Shown here: positions 1-11,570 of the stretch, piece by piece
Layout of the letters: every line of letters begins with the position of its first letter
Numbering within the stretch: the stretch's first letter is position 1
Origin: Acidianus brierleyi
GTDB taxonomy: Archaea > Thermoproteota > Thermoprotei_A > Sulfolobales > Sulfolobaceae
Direction: 5' to 3'
NCBI RefSeq assembly: GCF_003201835.2
Contig: NZ_CP029289.2
Location: forward strand, 2,302,501 to 2,366,500
Length of the DNA stretch: 64,000 nucleotides
Program-made: the position numbers and the translations under genes
The notes under the pieces: model-generated
The model's database searches: none
What the model was told of the DNA's origin: nothing
What the model saw: the letters and a program-made list of their open reading frames with translations, nothing else

Positions 1-1
1 A

Positions 2-1024
2 TTTAGAAATACTACTCTATCAAACGAATTTGGATTTCAATTCTTTAGTCAGTCTCCATATTTGACTGAAGAACAATTAATTCATCAATTAGCTACTATT
101 TACATGAGTAATCCTGGAGGAATAGTTGTAGTAGCTTTAGATGGGGAAAATCCACTTATATTTAATCCTGTTACTGGTCCTTACGATTTAAATGCTATAT
201 ATAGCGCTATTTCACAATATGAAGGCTCATGGTTAATAACTCAAACAGCATCTCAAGCTATATCATCACATAATTACTCTATAATAACTAATTTACCTGA
301 AAATTCGTGGGATCTTAATTTAGACTATTGGAACAATGGGTATTATGGAAAACAATTAATCTGGAAAAATGTTTCAGAAGCTAGGGAATATTTAGTTAGT
401 TTAACAATTGCATTAGGAGATCAAATATCTCCTATTGTATGGACATCTCCACGTACTACACCTAACTCAACTAATTTGGTTGACAGTCTATGGAATTATC
501 TTTATGTTGCAGAAGGGAGCGACTGGACATGGCAAACTGGGCCGCCGGCAAACGGTCCTTCATGGTTTAAAGCTCAGGCCATTGTATATAGTAATACAAT
601 TATAAATACTATAAAAAGTTTAATGAACAATATTACTTTAGTTTCAATACAATCATCACATAAATATACTAAACTAAAGATAGAAAATAAATTACCGTAC
701 GATCTTAATTTAATTGTAGTAGTTAATAATGGGACATTTAATGCAAGCGATAAAATAATACTCCATCATGGAATTAACATAATTAAAATAGCCATAGATG
801 ATAATGGTAATAACGAATTTTTAGTGTACTTATTTGCACCGGTTAATTATAACGAAATAGGTGCTGGCGTTATTCATCTAACTCAATATGGCTTTATGCT
901 TAAGGAATTTAATTACAGTGAGCAATCTTCTCAAAATATAGATTCGACAATATATATCGGGACTATATTAGGAATAATTGTACTATCAATCATTATATTC
1001 TTTATATATAGAAAGTTAAGATAA
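2..1024 (+). CDS. GH57-like extracellular glycosidase, C-terminal part (5' end outside window)
   Basis: The reading frame is open to the first base of the window, so the true start lies upstream; the TTG at 62 is only an internal codon. The visible 340 residues contain GSDWTWQTG, which resembles the GSDWFWW-type motif of family 57 glycoside hydrolases. The protein ends with one hydrophobic helix and a short basic tail (IYRKLR), so it is probably anchored outside the cell by its C terminus. It is followed on the same strand by a complete sugar ABC importer. In Sulfolobus acidocaldarius an extracellular alpha-amylase gene sits next to the maltose transporter in the same way. I infer a starch- or maltodextrin-degrading enzyme feeding that importer. 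The family assignment rests mainly on one motif and on the context. Confidence 0.6.
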   Translation, partial: FRNTTLSNEFGFQFFSQSPYLTEEQLIHQLATIYMSNPGGIVVVALDGENPLIFNPVTGPYDLNAIYSAISQYEGSWLITQTASQAISSHNYSIITNLPENSWDLNLDYWNNGYYGKQLIWKNVSEAREYLVSLTIALGDQISPIVWTSPRTTPNSTNLVDSLWNYLYVAEGSDWTWQTGPPANGPSWFKAQAIVYSNTIINTIKSLMNNITLVSIQSSHKYTKLKIENKLPYDLNLIVVVNNGTFNASDKIILHHGINIIKIAIDDNGNNEFLVYLFAPVNYNEIGAGVIHLTQYGFMLKEFNYSEQSSQNIDSTIYIGTILGIIVLSIIIFFIYRKLR

Positions 1025-1524
1025 TTTTTTTTTAGTTCTATTTTATATTCATATAAACTATTTATGCGTATTTACGTAATATGTAGTTCTGTTTAAATTG
1101 TCAAAATCTTTATTTGTCACTATTCTAAGTATGTCTAAGTACTATAATAAAACTCTTTATTTTTATGAAATAGCGGTATTTAAAGAAGTTTATAGTACTA
1201 TACTTGGACATTATTAATACCGTACTATTAGTTTTTAAGAAATCAGTCAGTATAAGAGTTATTTGTTTTAAAATAATTTTTAATAAGATATTTTATATTA
1301 TATTTTAAGTGTATATATTAACTATATTGAAAAATACTATATATACTCTATTTTTAGATTATAATAATGATTTAATATCAAAAATTTAACACTATGATTT
1401 ATAGAAAGTAATGATGATATTATAAATATAATAAAGATTAAATTTAATTAAACATGTATAAAACTGATAATACAGGAATTAATTTTTTATACAATTTAAG
1501 CGTATAGTAATACGGGTTTTTAAA
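1025..1524 (+). promoter_or_regulatory. Intergenic region with the sugar-importer promoter
   Basis: A T-rich stop region after 1,024 could end the upstream transcript. A TATA-like TTTTTTATAC lies near 1,484-1,493, about 26 bp before a plausible transcription start a few bases upstream of the ATG at 1,525. Possible regulator sites are a perfect palindrome TATAGTACTATA at 1,191-1,202 and an inverted pair CGGTATT (1,174-1,180) / AATACCG (1,216-1,222). The maltose operon of S. acidocaldarius is activated by MalR, so an activator site here is expected, but which element serves is a guess. Confidence 0.45.
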
Positions 1525-2867
1525 ATGAGTAAGAAATTAAGAAAAGCCTTAGGTAAGACTGCTTTGATAGCGATAGTAGTTATCTTAGTAATAGCAGTAG
1601 CAGGCGGGATAGGATATTATATGACAACACCTCATCACCCAACAGTTACTAAAGTAACGATAAATTATTACGATGATCTTGCTCCTTCAGAAGCTAAAGT
1701 ATTTGATGATTATATAATTCCAAAATTCGAAGCGCTCTATCCTAATATTACTGTTCATTTAACTGTAGAGAGCGCTCCTAGTATGGTGGATACAATAGAA
1801 TCGTTAGAAAAAGGAAATGACGTTGGACCTACAGTAATAGCTGAAGATAACATGATTATAGGTGAGCTGTTATATGCTGGAGACCTCATGAATTTAACTC
1901 CTTATGAATCTACTATAGCTCCTTCCAGCATGATTCCTTCAATGGTTAATTTAATGCATTATGAACAATCAGTATATCATGGCATATATTTTATTCCATT
2001 TAGAGGAAATATTCCATTAGTATGGTATAATAAAACAGTATTTAGTGAGCTTCATTTACCTTTGCCACAAAATTGGACTCAACTAATGCAGGATGCTAAA
2101 ATAATATACCAGAAAACTGGAGTTAAACCAGTTATGTTCCAAGGACATGGTGGTGCTAGTACTTCAACTGAATTATACCAGTGGATGGTACAAGCAGGAG
2201 GAAATCCATTCGTTTTCAATGATTCTGGAGATATAAGGGCATTTACATACCTAGATGAGCTTTCAGCTTATATGAATCCGCAATATGTTCACGGATATTG
2301 GGGTAGCTATAAGGGTTTGGCAGATGGTGAATATTATATTCTAGATTATCAATGGCCATACATATACACTACAATGCAATCTGAGGGAATAAACGTAACA
2401 AATATAGGATTCTATCCTGGTCCTGCAGGTCCAGTAAATAGTGATCATTTAGTTGGTGGTGACGTGTTAGCTATACCAAAGGGTGCTACTCATTTACATG
2501 ACTTATTACTGTTTGTAAGGTTCCTATTATCAACTCAAGTCCAGAGGGATATAATAACAATATTAGGAGAACCTGCAGTTAACGCCAAAGCTTATCAGAA
2601 TTTACCATCTAACATTTCAGCATTGTTTAAAGCTGAAGAAGAAGCGTTCCAGAACGCGTTCTTTAGAGAACCTGTACCGTGGATTAGCTATTGGAATACT
2701 ATAGCTGATAAAGTATTTGATCAAATAGTAGTAAATCATGCTCCAGTTTCCGAAATTCCATCAATATTAAGCGGTGCTAATGCGGAGATGTATACGTACT
2801 TAAAGACAACGTACAACTCTACGGTGGCTAACGAATACGAAGAAGGAATGTTCCAGCCACTCTATGG

Positions 2868-2871
<4 letters not shown>
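1525..2871 (+). CDS. malE: Sugar ABC transporter, substrate-binding protein (MalE-type)
   Basis: This 448-residue extracellular solute-binding protein captures a sugar for the permease encoded next. An N-terminal basic stretch (KKLRK) and a hydrophobic helix at about residues 12-32 form a membrane anchor. The rest has the family 1 binding-protein pattern, including GDVLAIPKGATH near residue 315 and a Trp/Tyr-rich body typical of sugar sites. It overlaps the first permease gene by 4 bp and follows a probable amylase gene, so maltose or malto-oligosaccharides are the best guess. Trehalose or glucose transporters of Sulfolobales have the same layout and are not excluded. Confidence 0.85.
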
Positions 2872-3691
<820 letters not shown>

Positions 3692-3695
<4 letters not shown>

Positions 3696-4488
3696 AACTT
3701 TCATATATTGCAGTAATTATATTTTCAATTTATTTCCTTTTACCACTTTATATTCTAGTAATGATAGCCTTTAGTCCTGCAAAATATACTATAGAATCTC
3801 TTTATCCACCACTTACCTTTAAGTCGTTTACGCTGAATAATTTGGTATATGCATTTACTCAATATGATTTTATACATCCCTTTATCAAGAGTCTTTCAGT
3901 AGCTACTTTAGTAGGAATATTAGGATTAGTAATAGGTATTCCAGCGGGATATGGATTAAGTAGATTACCAGGGAAGATAGCTTATCCATTATTGGTTTTA
4001 CTTCTAGTAACCAATATGGTTCCTGGAATAGTAGTTGCTATACCTATTAGTGCGGAATTCATAAGACTCCATCTATTTGATTCGATTCCTGGATTAGCTT
4101 TAGTTCAAGAGCTAATAACATTACCCTTAGCTACATTTATAATGCAAGGTACTTTTTCTGCTGTTCCAAGAGAGATTGAATATCAAGCTAGAATAGATGG
4201 AGCTTCTACTTTATCCTATTTTAAGAACGTATTAATACCTACTGCATTACCTGGAATAATAGCCGCATTCCTTATTTCATGGATGTTTTCTTGGGATGAA
4301 TTTACGTACGCAATAATAATTTCTCCAATACACCCTACTTTACCAGTAGAAATTTACGTAAATATAACAAGAGGAAACGAATTGGCAGCAGTAGCGTTTT
4401 CTCTTGTATTCACAATTCCTGTAATTATTCTCACACTTTTCTTACAAAAATATCTAAAAGGTGAATATTTAGCAGGAGGTGTAAAAGC

Positions 4489-4492
<4 letters not shown>
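3692..4492 (+). CDS. malG: Sugar ABC transporter permease (MalG-type)
   Basis: This is the second CUT1 permease, 266 residues with six predicted helices. Its EAA loop is visible as EYQARIDGASTLSYFKNV, the usual ATPase-docking motif. It overlaps both neighbours by 4 bp, as expected for a tightly coupled importer operon. With the preceding permease it forms the membrane channel of the maltose/maltodextrin-type importer inferred from the context. I see no truncation or odd residue. Confidence 0.87.
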
Positions 4493-5460
<968 letters not shown>

Positions 5461-5490
5461 AGTTTTTTATTATATGTCGGAAAGAAAATT

Positions 5491-6279
5491 ATGATTTATA
5501 ATTTCAACTTTACACTGAGAGTTAAAAATGAAGTTATAATACAGCCTTTCAGTTCTAAAATTTCAAGAATTGCGATATCTAACGTTTCGCAATATTATGT
5601 AAAGAACACTGACTCACCTGGGATAAAACCCTTTAGAGTTACTGCTATAAAAGATTCCAAACCTCTATTCTCTACTGGTAAAAAATTTCTTAAGCTAATT
5701 CCAGATAAAAATTATTCATTTACTTTAACTTCTGTTTCTGAAGAATTATTTAATGAAGTAGTCAATACCCCTTCTTTAAGATTTAAAACTTACTCTACAG
5801 AAGCAGAGATTGAACTTAAGAACGTTGAAATTATAAATCAACAAGATATTATTTTAGAGGACTCAGATTCTTATTATATACAGTTTTTAACGCCAACGTT
5901 GTTACAGCCTCCAAGGCCTTCATTTAAAAGGAAGAGGAATCGTTATGTTCTTTTTCCTTACTCACCTTTTATTCTTTCCTCTTTAGCTACTCATTGGAAT
6001 AATTTCTCTAATATCAAGATTTCAGGTATTAGTGGGTTAAAATCCCTTTATTATTTTAGGGAAGTATCCTATAATTTAATGCCTATTACTGTTCCATACG
6101 ATAAAGGCAAAGTAAGAGGATTCACAGGCTGGGTTAAATTCGCTTTAGATGCTAGAAGAAATTCTAAACTTAGAGAAAATATAAGGAGGCTCCTAGCCTA
6201 TGGTAATTATTTTGGTGTAGGGAAATCTAGGGCAATAGGTTTTGGAGAAATAAGAGCATTCCCTAAGAATCAAAATTAA
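5491..6279 (+). CDS. cas6: CRISPR endoribonuclease Cas6
   Basis: Cas6 cuts the repeat in pre-crRNA to leave an 8-nt 5' handle on each crRNA. The C-terminal half carries the family signature: GFTGWVKF near residue 212, then the glycine-rich loop YGNYFGVGKSRAIGFGEI near residues 236-253 that ends most Cas6 proteins. The 262-residue length is normal. An upstream T-rich TATA-like stretch near 5,463-5,473 fits a nearly leaderless transcript from the ATG. The gene stands alone directly after the sugar operon, about 27 kb from the array it probably serves, and no other core cas gene is near. Sulfolobales Cas6 enzymes often lack a catalytic histidine, so activity cannot be judged from one residue. 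Confidence 0.85.
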   Translation: MIYNFNFTLRVKNEVIIQPFSSKISRIAISNVSQYYVKNTDSPGIKPFRVTAIKDSKPLFSTGKKFLKLIPDKNYSFTLTSVSEELFNEVVNTPSLRFKTYSTEAEIELKNVEIINQQDIILEDSDSYYIQFLTPTLLQPPRPSFKRKRNRYVLFPYSPFILSSLATHWNNFSNIKISGISGLKSLYYFREVSYNLMPITVPYDKGKVRGFTGWVKFALDARRNSKLRENIRRLLAYGNYFGVGKSRAIGFGEIRAFPKNQN

Positions 6280-6757
6280 GCTTATAGAAGAAAGCAAAAC
6301 GTAATTACATAACCAAACAATAGCTAGTATACAAAGAATTAGGAAACACTTAATTTATTTCTAAAATATCATCAATAAAATTAATTATATATTTAATAAA
6401 AGTAAATAACTTAGTTTTTTATTATTATGTATAAATATTAATAAAAATTATATAAAGACGAATTGTTAGTCTGAATTAAATTAATAATTTTAAACATTGT
6501 TTTCTAAATTTACTATAAATAATATTCAAGTAAGATTATGAAAGATCTCTATTCTTTATTAATAATGAATTCATTATTGTCTAATTCTCTCCAACACGGA
6601 TAAGCGTTTAAAGTAGATTATTTTTCATAATATACTTTTCTTATTTTGTCAAAGAAGATATTTTGTAATACGTTTCATCTAAGTCATGATATACATATTT
6701 AAGGTTGTATACAGAAAATATTTTATATAGGTTCCTTATATCTAACTTAGAACAAAA
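6280..6757. other. Intergenic, no gene recognised
   Basis: This 478-bp stretch is very A+T-rich. I find no convincing ORF, tRNA or repeat. A TATA-like TTTTATAT near 6,720 fits the promoter of the membrane-protein gene starting at 6,758. Confidence 0.5.
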
Positions 6758-7567
6758 ATGATACCTATAGAAACATTCTCTATATCTGCGGCATTAACTA
6801 ACTTAGAAAACGAATTTATAAATGCTATACCATCTATAATACTATTTGTAATAACAGTTTTAATTGGATATGTGGTAGCGATAATAGTTTCTGACATAAT
6901 AAGTAGAGTACTTAATAACTTATCAGCGTCTTACCCTGGACTAAAAATAAGTACGGGCTTAATATCTGGTACAGTAAAGATACTTATAATACTAATAGCA
7001 TTAGCTATAGCCTTCTCTCTACTTAATCTGGGAACAGCTAATATTTATATTAGCTATATAGTTAGATATTTACCTGATCTAGCAGGTGCCATATTACTAC
7101 TAACATTAGGTGTATCGTTAGTAAATATCTTTCTAGATTTTGTAGGTAGACAAATGGGTCAGCAAGATTCTTTCGTAAATACTATCCTAATGGTACTGAG
7201 GTTTGGTTTGTATGCAGTTATAATAACAATAGCTGCTAATTTAGCAATATTTTATTGGATACCCACTGTTAGTTCTTATCTATTCTATGATATTATTATA
7301 GGTTCAATAATTCTGCTTTTTAGTTTTACAATAACAGGAAAAGCTATAGATGACATTTCAAAATCTCATCCAGAAACTTCTAGTGTACTAGGATATGCTA
7401 GATTAATTCTCTATGCAGTGTTTATCTTAATAGCAGTAGGAGTAATCATTCAGCCATTTGGTAATGTTACAGCTATAATTCAGACGTTCGCATGGGGACT
7501 AGCAATAGCCTTTGCAATAATAGTAATTCCATTAGTATATGCCCTAGCAAAGAAAATAGTTCAATAA
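6758..7567 (+). CDS. Multi-pass membrane protein with MscS-like transmembrane helix repeats
   Basis: The 269-residue protein has about seven hydrophobic segments separated by short polar loops. The segments around residues 22-47 (IPSIILFVITVLIGYVVAII) and 95-125 resemble the conserved transmembrane-helix repeat found in archaeal relatives of small-conductance mechanosensitive channels. The cytoplasmic MscS beta domain is absent, so I do not call it a channel. It stands alone with its own upstream TATA-like element and is followed by an IS200/IS605-type MITE. Function unknown. Confidence 0.55.
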   Translation: MIPIETFSISAALTNLENEFINAIPSIILFVITVLIGYVVAIIVSDIISRVLNNLSASYPGLKISTGLISGTVKILIILIALAIAFSLLNLGTANIYISYIVRYLPDLAGAILLLTLGVSLVNIFLDFVGRQMGQQDSFVNTILMVLRFGLYAVIITIAANLAIFYWIPTVSSYLFYDIIIGSIILLFSFTITGKAIDDISKSHPETSSVLGYARLILYAVFILIAVGVIIQPFGNVTAIIQTFAWGLAIAFAIIVIPLVYALAKKIVQ

Positions 7568-7666
7568 ATTTAGTTTAAGTTATTTTTTAATTAATTTTAA
7601 TTATGAAGAGATATTTTGTATATGTTATTAGATTTATTTCGTCCCTTCTTTTATAAAGTTTTTATC

Positions 7667-7907
7667 AGATTCAGGTGTTCAAAGGGGACGGAAGACTCCA
7701 TCCGTGGAGATGGATAGGCTCCATATGCTTTGCCTCTAACATGGCTAGGCGATGGCTTGAAGAGCCGAAGGAACTACTTGATTGGGGTCAACTTGAGGGC
7801 CTTCACCACCTCCTCCCCTATACCTAGTCTTCTTAGTCTCACCCTTGTAAAGCTTGTCTTCTTGTTTAGGAGTGTTGTTCGTGAAAATCGCCGTAGGAGT
7901 AGTTCAC
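7667..7907 (+). mobile_element. Non-autonomous IS200/IS605-type element (MITE), 241 bp
   Basis: The left end AGATTCAGGTGTTCAAAGG follows TTATC at 7,662-7,666. The right end TAGTTCAC closes at 7,907. Inside are the left-end segment with GGAAGACTCCATCC and a block (7,716-7,899) that recurs almost unchanged at about 18,530-18,712. It has no transposase and no ORF that looks coded. The right-end sequence and the TTATC flank match the TnpB-bearing composite at 52,901-55,405, so it was probably moved in trans by a TnpA encoded elsewhere. The 293 bp after it up to 8,200 hold nothing I recognise. Confidence 0.75.
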
Positions 7908-8200
7908 TATATTGTATAGTCAGAGATGGAAAACTAGCAGATCTAATATCTTAAAAAGAGGGAATTATATACAAATGAAAACTTAGCTAAAGATGACTGC
8001 TATAAGGCAATAATAAATACCTCCTATTGTCATAGTTGGTATCTTGAGATAACTCTAGTAGGTTTAGATTATGAACAATTTTAATAATATAACAATGTAA
8101 AGAAACTATTTTTAAAGTGAGTAGATATATTATTTTTATTTAATTCTTAATAATATAATAGGATGGACATTCATTAAATAAGTTAAAAATTCAAAAAGAT

Positions 8201-8593
8201 TTACGTTCTTATCACATTAACTAAATCTTTAACTCTTTCATAGTCCTTATCGTTACTTACAATTGTCATTCCGCTTCTTTTAGCAATAGTCACGTTTATT
8301 GCATCGCCTACACTAAGTTCTCTTTCAAAAATAATGTTGATAGAATTTAATATATCAAATTCAGTAATTCCTATAACAGAATTTTTAATATCGTTTAGTA
8401 TTATATTTAAAAATCTCAAATATCCTTCTGCCCTATTTTTATACCCCCTTTTCAGCATATCTAAATATCTACTTCTGACTATAGTAATAAGTTCGTATAA
8501 TGTAATAATAGTAATGATTCCCTTTCCTCTAAATTTTACGTATTTTTTGGAAAATAGAATATCAGTATCAATTAAGTATTTTTCTTCACTCAA
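8201..8593 (-). CDS. vapC: PIN-domain toxin (VapC-like)
   Basis: This 130-residue PIN-fold RNase candidate has the ordered acidic residues of the family: YLIDTDIL near the N terminus (D8, D10), an E in TLYELI (about 34), the central D of GDAINV (about 98) and SNDKDYERV near residue 116. VapC proteins cut tRNA or other RNA until bound by their antitoxin. It overlaps the upstream small gene by 8 bp in the classical antitoxin-then-toxin order. Confidence 0.8.
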   Translation of the reverse strand: MSEEKYLIDTDILFSKKYVKFRGKGIITIITLYELITIVRSRYLDMLKRGYKNRAEGYLRFLNIILNDIKNSVIGITEFDILNSINIIFERELSVGDAINVTIAKRSGMTIVSNDKDYERVKDLVNVIRT

Positions 8594-8855
8594 TTTTATG
8601 TACCTTTTTTGTTATTTCCTTTTCAAGAATATCATTAATATCATTTTCTGAAATTCCAATTTCTTCTACTAATCTTAAAAATTCATTACTAAAAACATTA
8701 GCCGAATTTTCTGAAACTTTTTCTGCAATATCCTTTTTATCAGTTATAAAGTAACCAGAACCCAGATCAACTATGTAAACGTCTTTTCTTTTGTATTCTG
8801 TCATTATCACTCTGCCTTTCTCATCTGCTTTTCGTACGAAAATTTTTCCTATCAT
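8586..8855 (-). CDS. vapB: Antitoxin of the VapBC pair, AbrB/SpoVT-like N terminus
   Basis: I chose the ATG at 8,855, giving MIGKIFVRKADEKGRVIM at the start; an ATG six codons upstream is also possible. The first 20 residues resemble the swapped-hairpin DNA-binding motif of AbrB/SpoVT antitoxins, where a conserved DEKGRV is typical. The acidic C-terminal half would wrap the toxin. The gene precedes and overlaps the PIN gene, so autoregulation of the pair is expected from the family. Confidence 0.68.
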   Translation of the reverse strand: MIGKIFVRKADEKGRVIMTEYKRKDVYIVDLGSGYFITDKKDIAEKVSENSANVFSNEFLRLVEEIGISENDINDILEKEITKKVHKIE

Positions 8856-8873
8856 ATACAAAATGTTATGCAA

Positions 8874-9214
8874 TAATTTAATAAGATTTTCCCACGTTTA
8901 GTTACCACTCAATTTTTAGCTTCGTTCCTAAAGGCAAGATAACTATGACCTTAGATATAAATTTAAATTTTTACAAGAAGTTGAATGAAGTCATTAGTGT
9001 TTTAAATAAGTTTTTAGTCTAATACAGTAACTTTCAAAACCTGGCTCAGTTAGCAATTCTTCATTAATATGACCATTATAAACTCAGATGTATGTTTGAA
9101 AAGATGTATAACTTTTTTGAAACTAAATTATATTTTAAATATGGAATCTAATTAAAGTCAAATTTTTTCTCAACTATTTTTAACTTTATGCGAATTATTT
9201 ATAAAATTTACACA
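8874..9214. other. Intergenic, no gene recognised
   Basis: This A+T-rich stretch separates the VapBC pair from the 3' end of the ATPase gene. I see no supported coding sequence, repeat or RNA in it. Confidence 0.5.
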
Positions 9215-10525
9215 TTATATCTTAGTATAGAATATCTTACTTGATGATAATAAATAAAGAAATATTGACACAGGCAATATAGCCTTTTCTCCATTAATTC
9301 CTATATCGTCTAAGGTAAGTATATATCCCTTATCTATTTTTAAATCTCTAAAATCGCCTCTTCCCCATTTTACTTCTACTCCTAAATTTTCTACAATAAA
9401 ATCTATTTCTTTTCCTCCTTTAAAAAACGTATAGCCAACTCTTTCATACTCTCTGGCTAAATGCTCTCCTACTATACCTTCTATAATGTGAGGGATTTCT
9501 TTCTCTTCTAAAGTACCTAGACCTTTTGTATATCTCTTCATAACTCTATAAATAAATGGATCTATGAAATATATCTTCTTAAATGATTTATTGTTTATCT
9601 TATTTCCTTCCATTTTTCTAAAAATTCTTAAGATAAAAAGATTTTCAGCTAAATCAAGATATGTAGACACAGTATTATGAGAACCTATTGATGTTTCTTT
9701 AGCTATAGTATTTTCCGATATTCTAGAACCATAAGAATCGATTATTTTTTCAATTATTTCCCTAAATATTCTTTCTTCCTTTCTAAGTTTTGCTAGATCG
9801 CTTAGTATTGCATCCTTATAGGTTTCATAAAACGAAGCCAAAGGATCTCCTTTAATGTAGTTTGTTGCAAAAAATCCTCCTCTCTTTAGATATTCTAATA
9901 ACGCTCTATTTAGTTCTGCAAGATATGGAACCAACTTTATTGCGTCATTATAAAATTTTTTTACATCCAGGATAGATGAAGTATTCACATTAAGTTTTTT
10001 GAAATATATATCGAAAAACATTCTGAAATTTAATGGATATAATATAACTTTATTTAACGGTCTTCCAGGTAATGTCTCTTTCTTCAAAGAAACCGAAGTG
10101 GATCCGCTCACGTAAACCATGGAATTTTTAAAATATCCACCATTAAATAAGTGGAGTAGCCCAATATTCCAATCTTTTACAAAAGTTATTTCGTCTAGAA
10201 AAACGAAACCGTTATCTGGATTAATTAAAGATCTGTATTGAGAAAGTAATGATATTAAATCATCTTTATCTTTTAAAGAATCACATGAAAAAAAGAGTAT
10301 TTTAGTAGGTTCAGTATTTTTCTCTATAATATTCATTATTGTAGTCTTTATGAATGTAGTTTTCCCAACTTGTCTAGGTCCTATTATAAGTAAATTGTCA
10401 TTTAAAGGAGATATTATGAATCTTGGATTTAGGGATAAAACTTTCTTTATTTGTTCATCATCATAAATTCTATTTTTATCTATCCACCAAGGATTCTGAA
10501 AATTCATTTGAGCAATAAGTGACAT
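9215..10525 (-). CDS. AAA-type ATPase with C-terminal DUF4143/nuclease-like domain
   Basis: The 436-residue protein has Walker A GPRQVGKT (residues 49-56) and Walker B GFVFLDEI near residue 108. A middle helical region contains a winged-helix-like stretch (ETSIGSHNTVSTYLDLAE). The C-terminal part has HIIEGIVGEHLA and EIDFIVENLGVEVKWG, the pattern of the DUF4143 domain with a PD-(D/E)XK-like core. This archaeal ATPase family is patchily distributed and often near mobile or toxin-antitoxin genes; its role is not established. The start codon lies two bases from a repeated operator-like sequence, suggesting a tightly controlled promoter. It is unrelated in sequence to its neighbours. Confidence 0.75.
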   Translation of the reverse strand: MSLIAQMNFQNPWWIDKNRIYDDEQIKKVLSLNPRFIISPLNDNLLIIGPRQVGKTTFIKTTIMNIIEKNTEPTKILFFSCDSLKDKDDLISLLSQYRSLINPDNGFVFLDEITFVKDWNIGLLHLFNGGYFKNSMVYVSGSTSVSLKKETLPGRPLNKVILYPLNFRMFFDIYFKKLNVNTSSILDVKKFYNDAIKLVPYLAELNRALLEYLKRGGFFATNYIKGDPLASFYETYKDAILSDLAKLRKEERIFREIIEKIIDSYGSRISENTIAKETSIGSHNTVSTYLDLAENLFILRIFRKMEGNKINNKSFKKIYFIDPFIYRVMKRYTKGLGTLEEKEIPHIIEGIVGEHLAREYERVGYTFFKGGKEIDFIVENLGVEVKWGRGDFRDLKIDKGYILTLDDIGINGEKAILPVSIFLYLLSSSKIFYTKI

Positions 10526-10526
10526 C

Positions 10527-10612
10527 TTGCTAATATACTGACAAGTTTTATTTAAGATTTGCTAATATACTGACAAGTTTGACATTAATCTTGTCAATTA
10601 TATAACAAGATT
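10527..10612 (-). promoter_or_regulatory. Promoter of the AAA ATPase with duplicated operator and an inverted repeat
   Basis: Two identical 22-nt copies lie at 10,527-10,548 and 10,559-10,580, each starting TTGCTAATATAC and ending TGACAAGTTT. Between them, read on the minus strand, is a TATA-like CTTAAATAAA about 25-33 bp before the start codon at 10,525. One copy therefore covers the transcription/translation start and the other the BRE side of the TATA box. Next to them is a perfect inverted repeat, AATCTTGT (10,587-10,594) and ACAAGATT (10,605-10,612). This is the geometry of repressor sites; the repressor is unknown. Confidence 0.65.
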
Positions 10613-10672
10613 ACCGCCTTTTTAATGGTTTAACATAAAGTTTGACTAAGAAAAACCAATTAAACTAAACAA

Positions 10673-11533
10673 TTACTTTTTACCTAAAAAAATCCTTGAA
10701 ATCTCTTCTCCTGGCTTCTTGCTCCTTTTTGCATTATTTATTATATTTGTCTGAATTGAAATAATTTTATAAAGTCTGCTTGAAGTTATTTTGCGATGTT
10801 TACCTATAAGTCTAGCATGAATTATAGACGCTCTAATTCCTTCTCCAGTTATAGGAAAAACCGCTCCCGCAGATTCTCCAACCCTTCTTGTATAAGGTTT
10901 TAATCCTGAGATTGAAATTCTTGCTACTCCATAATTTAATTTTTTACCTTTTAAAAGATAATTAAGTCTATCAAGGAGTACATTGAAACTTGTATCTCCT
11001 CCTATCCCTATTTTTGCGCCATATTTTCCAGGAAATATCCATCCGTATCCTACAAAATCTGAAAAGAAATATGAATTTAGTGTATCTTCTTCTGTTTTAA
11101 AATCGGTATCGTACTGTATTGCAGGAACTGTAAAGGAAGGAGGTAAAGCTTGATATCCTCTAGCGTCTATTATTCTATCATATGTAATTTCCTTTCCATT
11201 AACAATTATCTTATTTTTATGAATAATAGCATATGAATTAAACATGACATTAACTCCGTCAGACAACCTTTCTAAGAACTTCTTCTTATCTATAATATAA
11301 GCAAAAGGTTCATTAGAATTAACTTCATGGATTAATTTGTAATCAAGATATATCCTATATTTCCTTATCTTAAAAAGAATTTCATCTCTTCTTAATTTTA
11401 TTTCGTCCGTGGAAAGTACAACCCAACTGCATGGTTTTACTGCTAGTTCTTTTTCTCTCTCATAGACGTCTGCGTCTAAATATTTAGCTAGAGTAAGTCC
11501 TGCAGGCCCCGCGCCTACAATTCCAATTTTCAT
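10673..11533 (-). CDS. FAD-dependent oxidoreductase, geranylgeranyl-reductase-like
   Basis: The N terminus GIVGAGPAGLTLAKYL is a Rossmann FAD-binding motif (residues 4-19). Further on, a GWIFPG-type motif (GYGWIFPGKYGAKIGIGG, about 160-177) and PITGEGIRAS are typical of the geranylgeranyl reductase/tryptophan halogenase-like flavoprotein group. At 286 residues it is shorter than the usual 390-450, mainly at the C terminus, so the substrate domain may be reduced. It faces the same way as the two genes before it on the minus strand and may share their transcript. Prenyl-lipid reduction is possible, but the substrate is not evident. Confidence 0.65.
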   Translation of the reverse strand: MKIGIVGAGPAGLTLAKYLDADVYEREKELAVKPCSWVVLSTDEIKLRRDEILFKIRKYRIYLDYKLIHEVNSNEPFAYIIDKKKFLERLSDGVNVMFNSYAIIHKNKIIVNGKEITYDRIIDARGYQALPPSFTVPAIQYDTDFKTEEDTLNSYFFSDFVGYGWIFPGKYGAKIGIGGDTSFNVLLDRLNYLLKGKKLNYGVARISISGLKPYTRRVGESAGAVFPITGEGIRASIIHARLIGKHRKITSSRLYKIISIQTNIINNAKRSKKPGEEISRIFLGKK

Positions 11534-11570
11534 TAGACTAAAAAATGATTAGAATAATATTTTTACTTAA

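Noticed and set aside
7730..7954. 74-residue plus-strand ORF, with a near-copy at 18,543-18,734
   Set aside because: It lies within the repeated noncoding block of IS605-type elements and is conserved only as DNA; no coding character beyond the repeat.
8334..8651. 105-residue plus-strand ORF opposite the VapBC genes
   Set aside because: Shadow frame of the PIN toxin gene; low-complexity Ile/Phe-rich translation.
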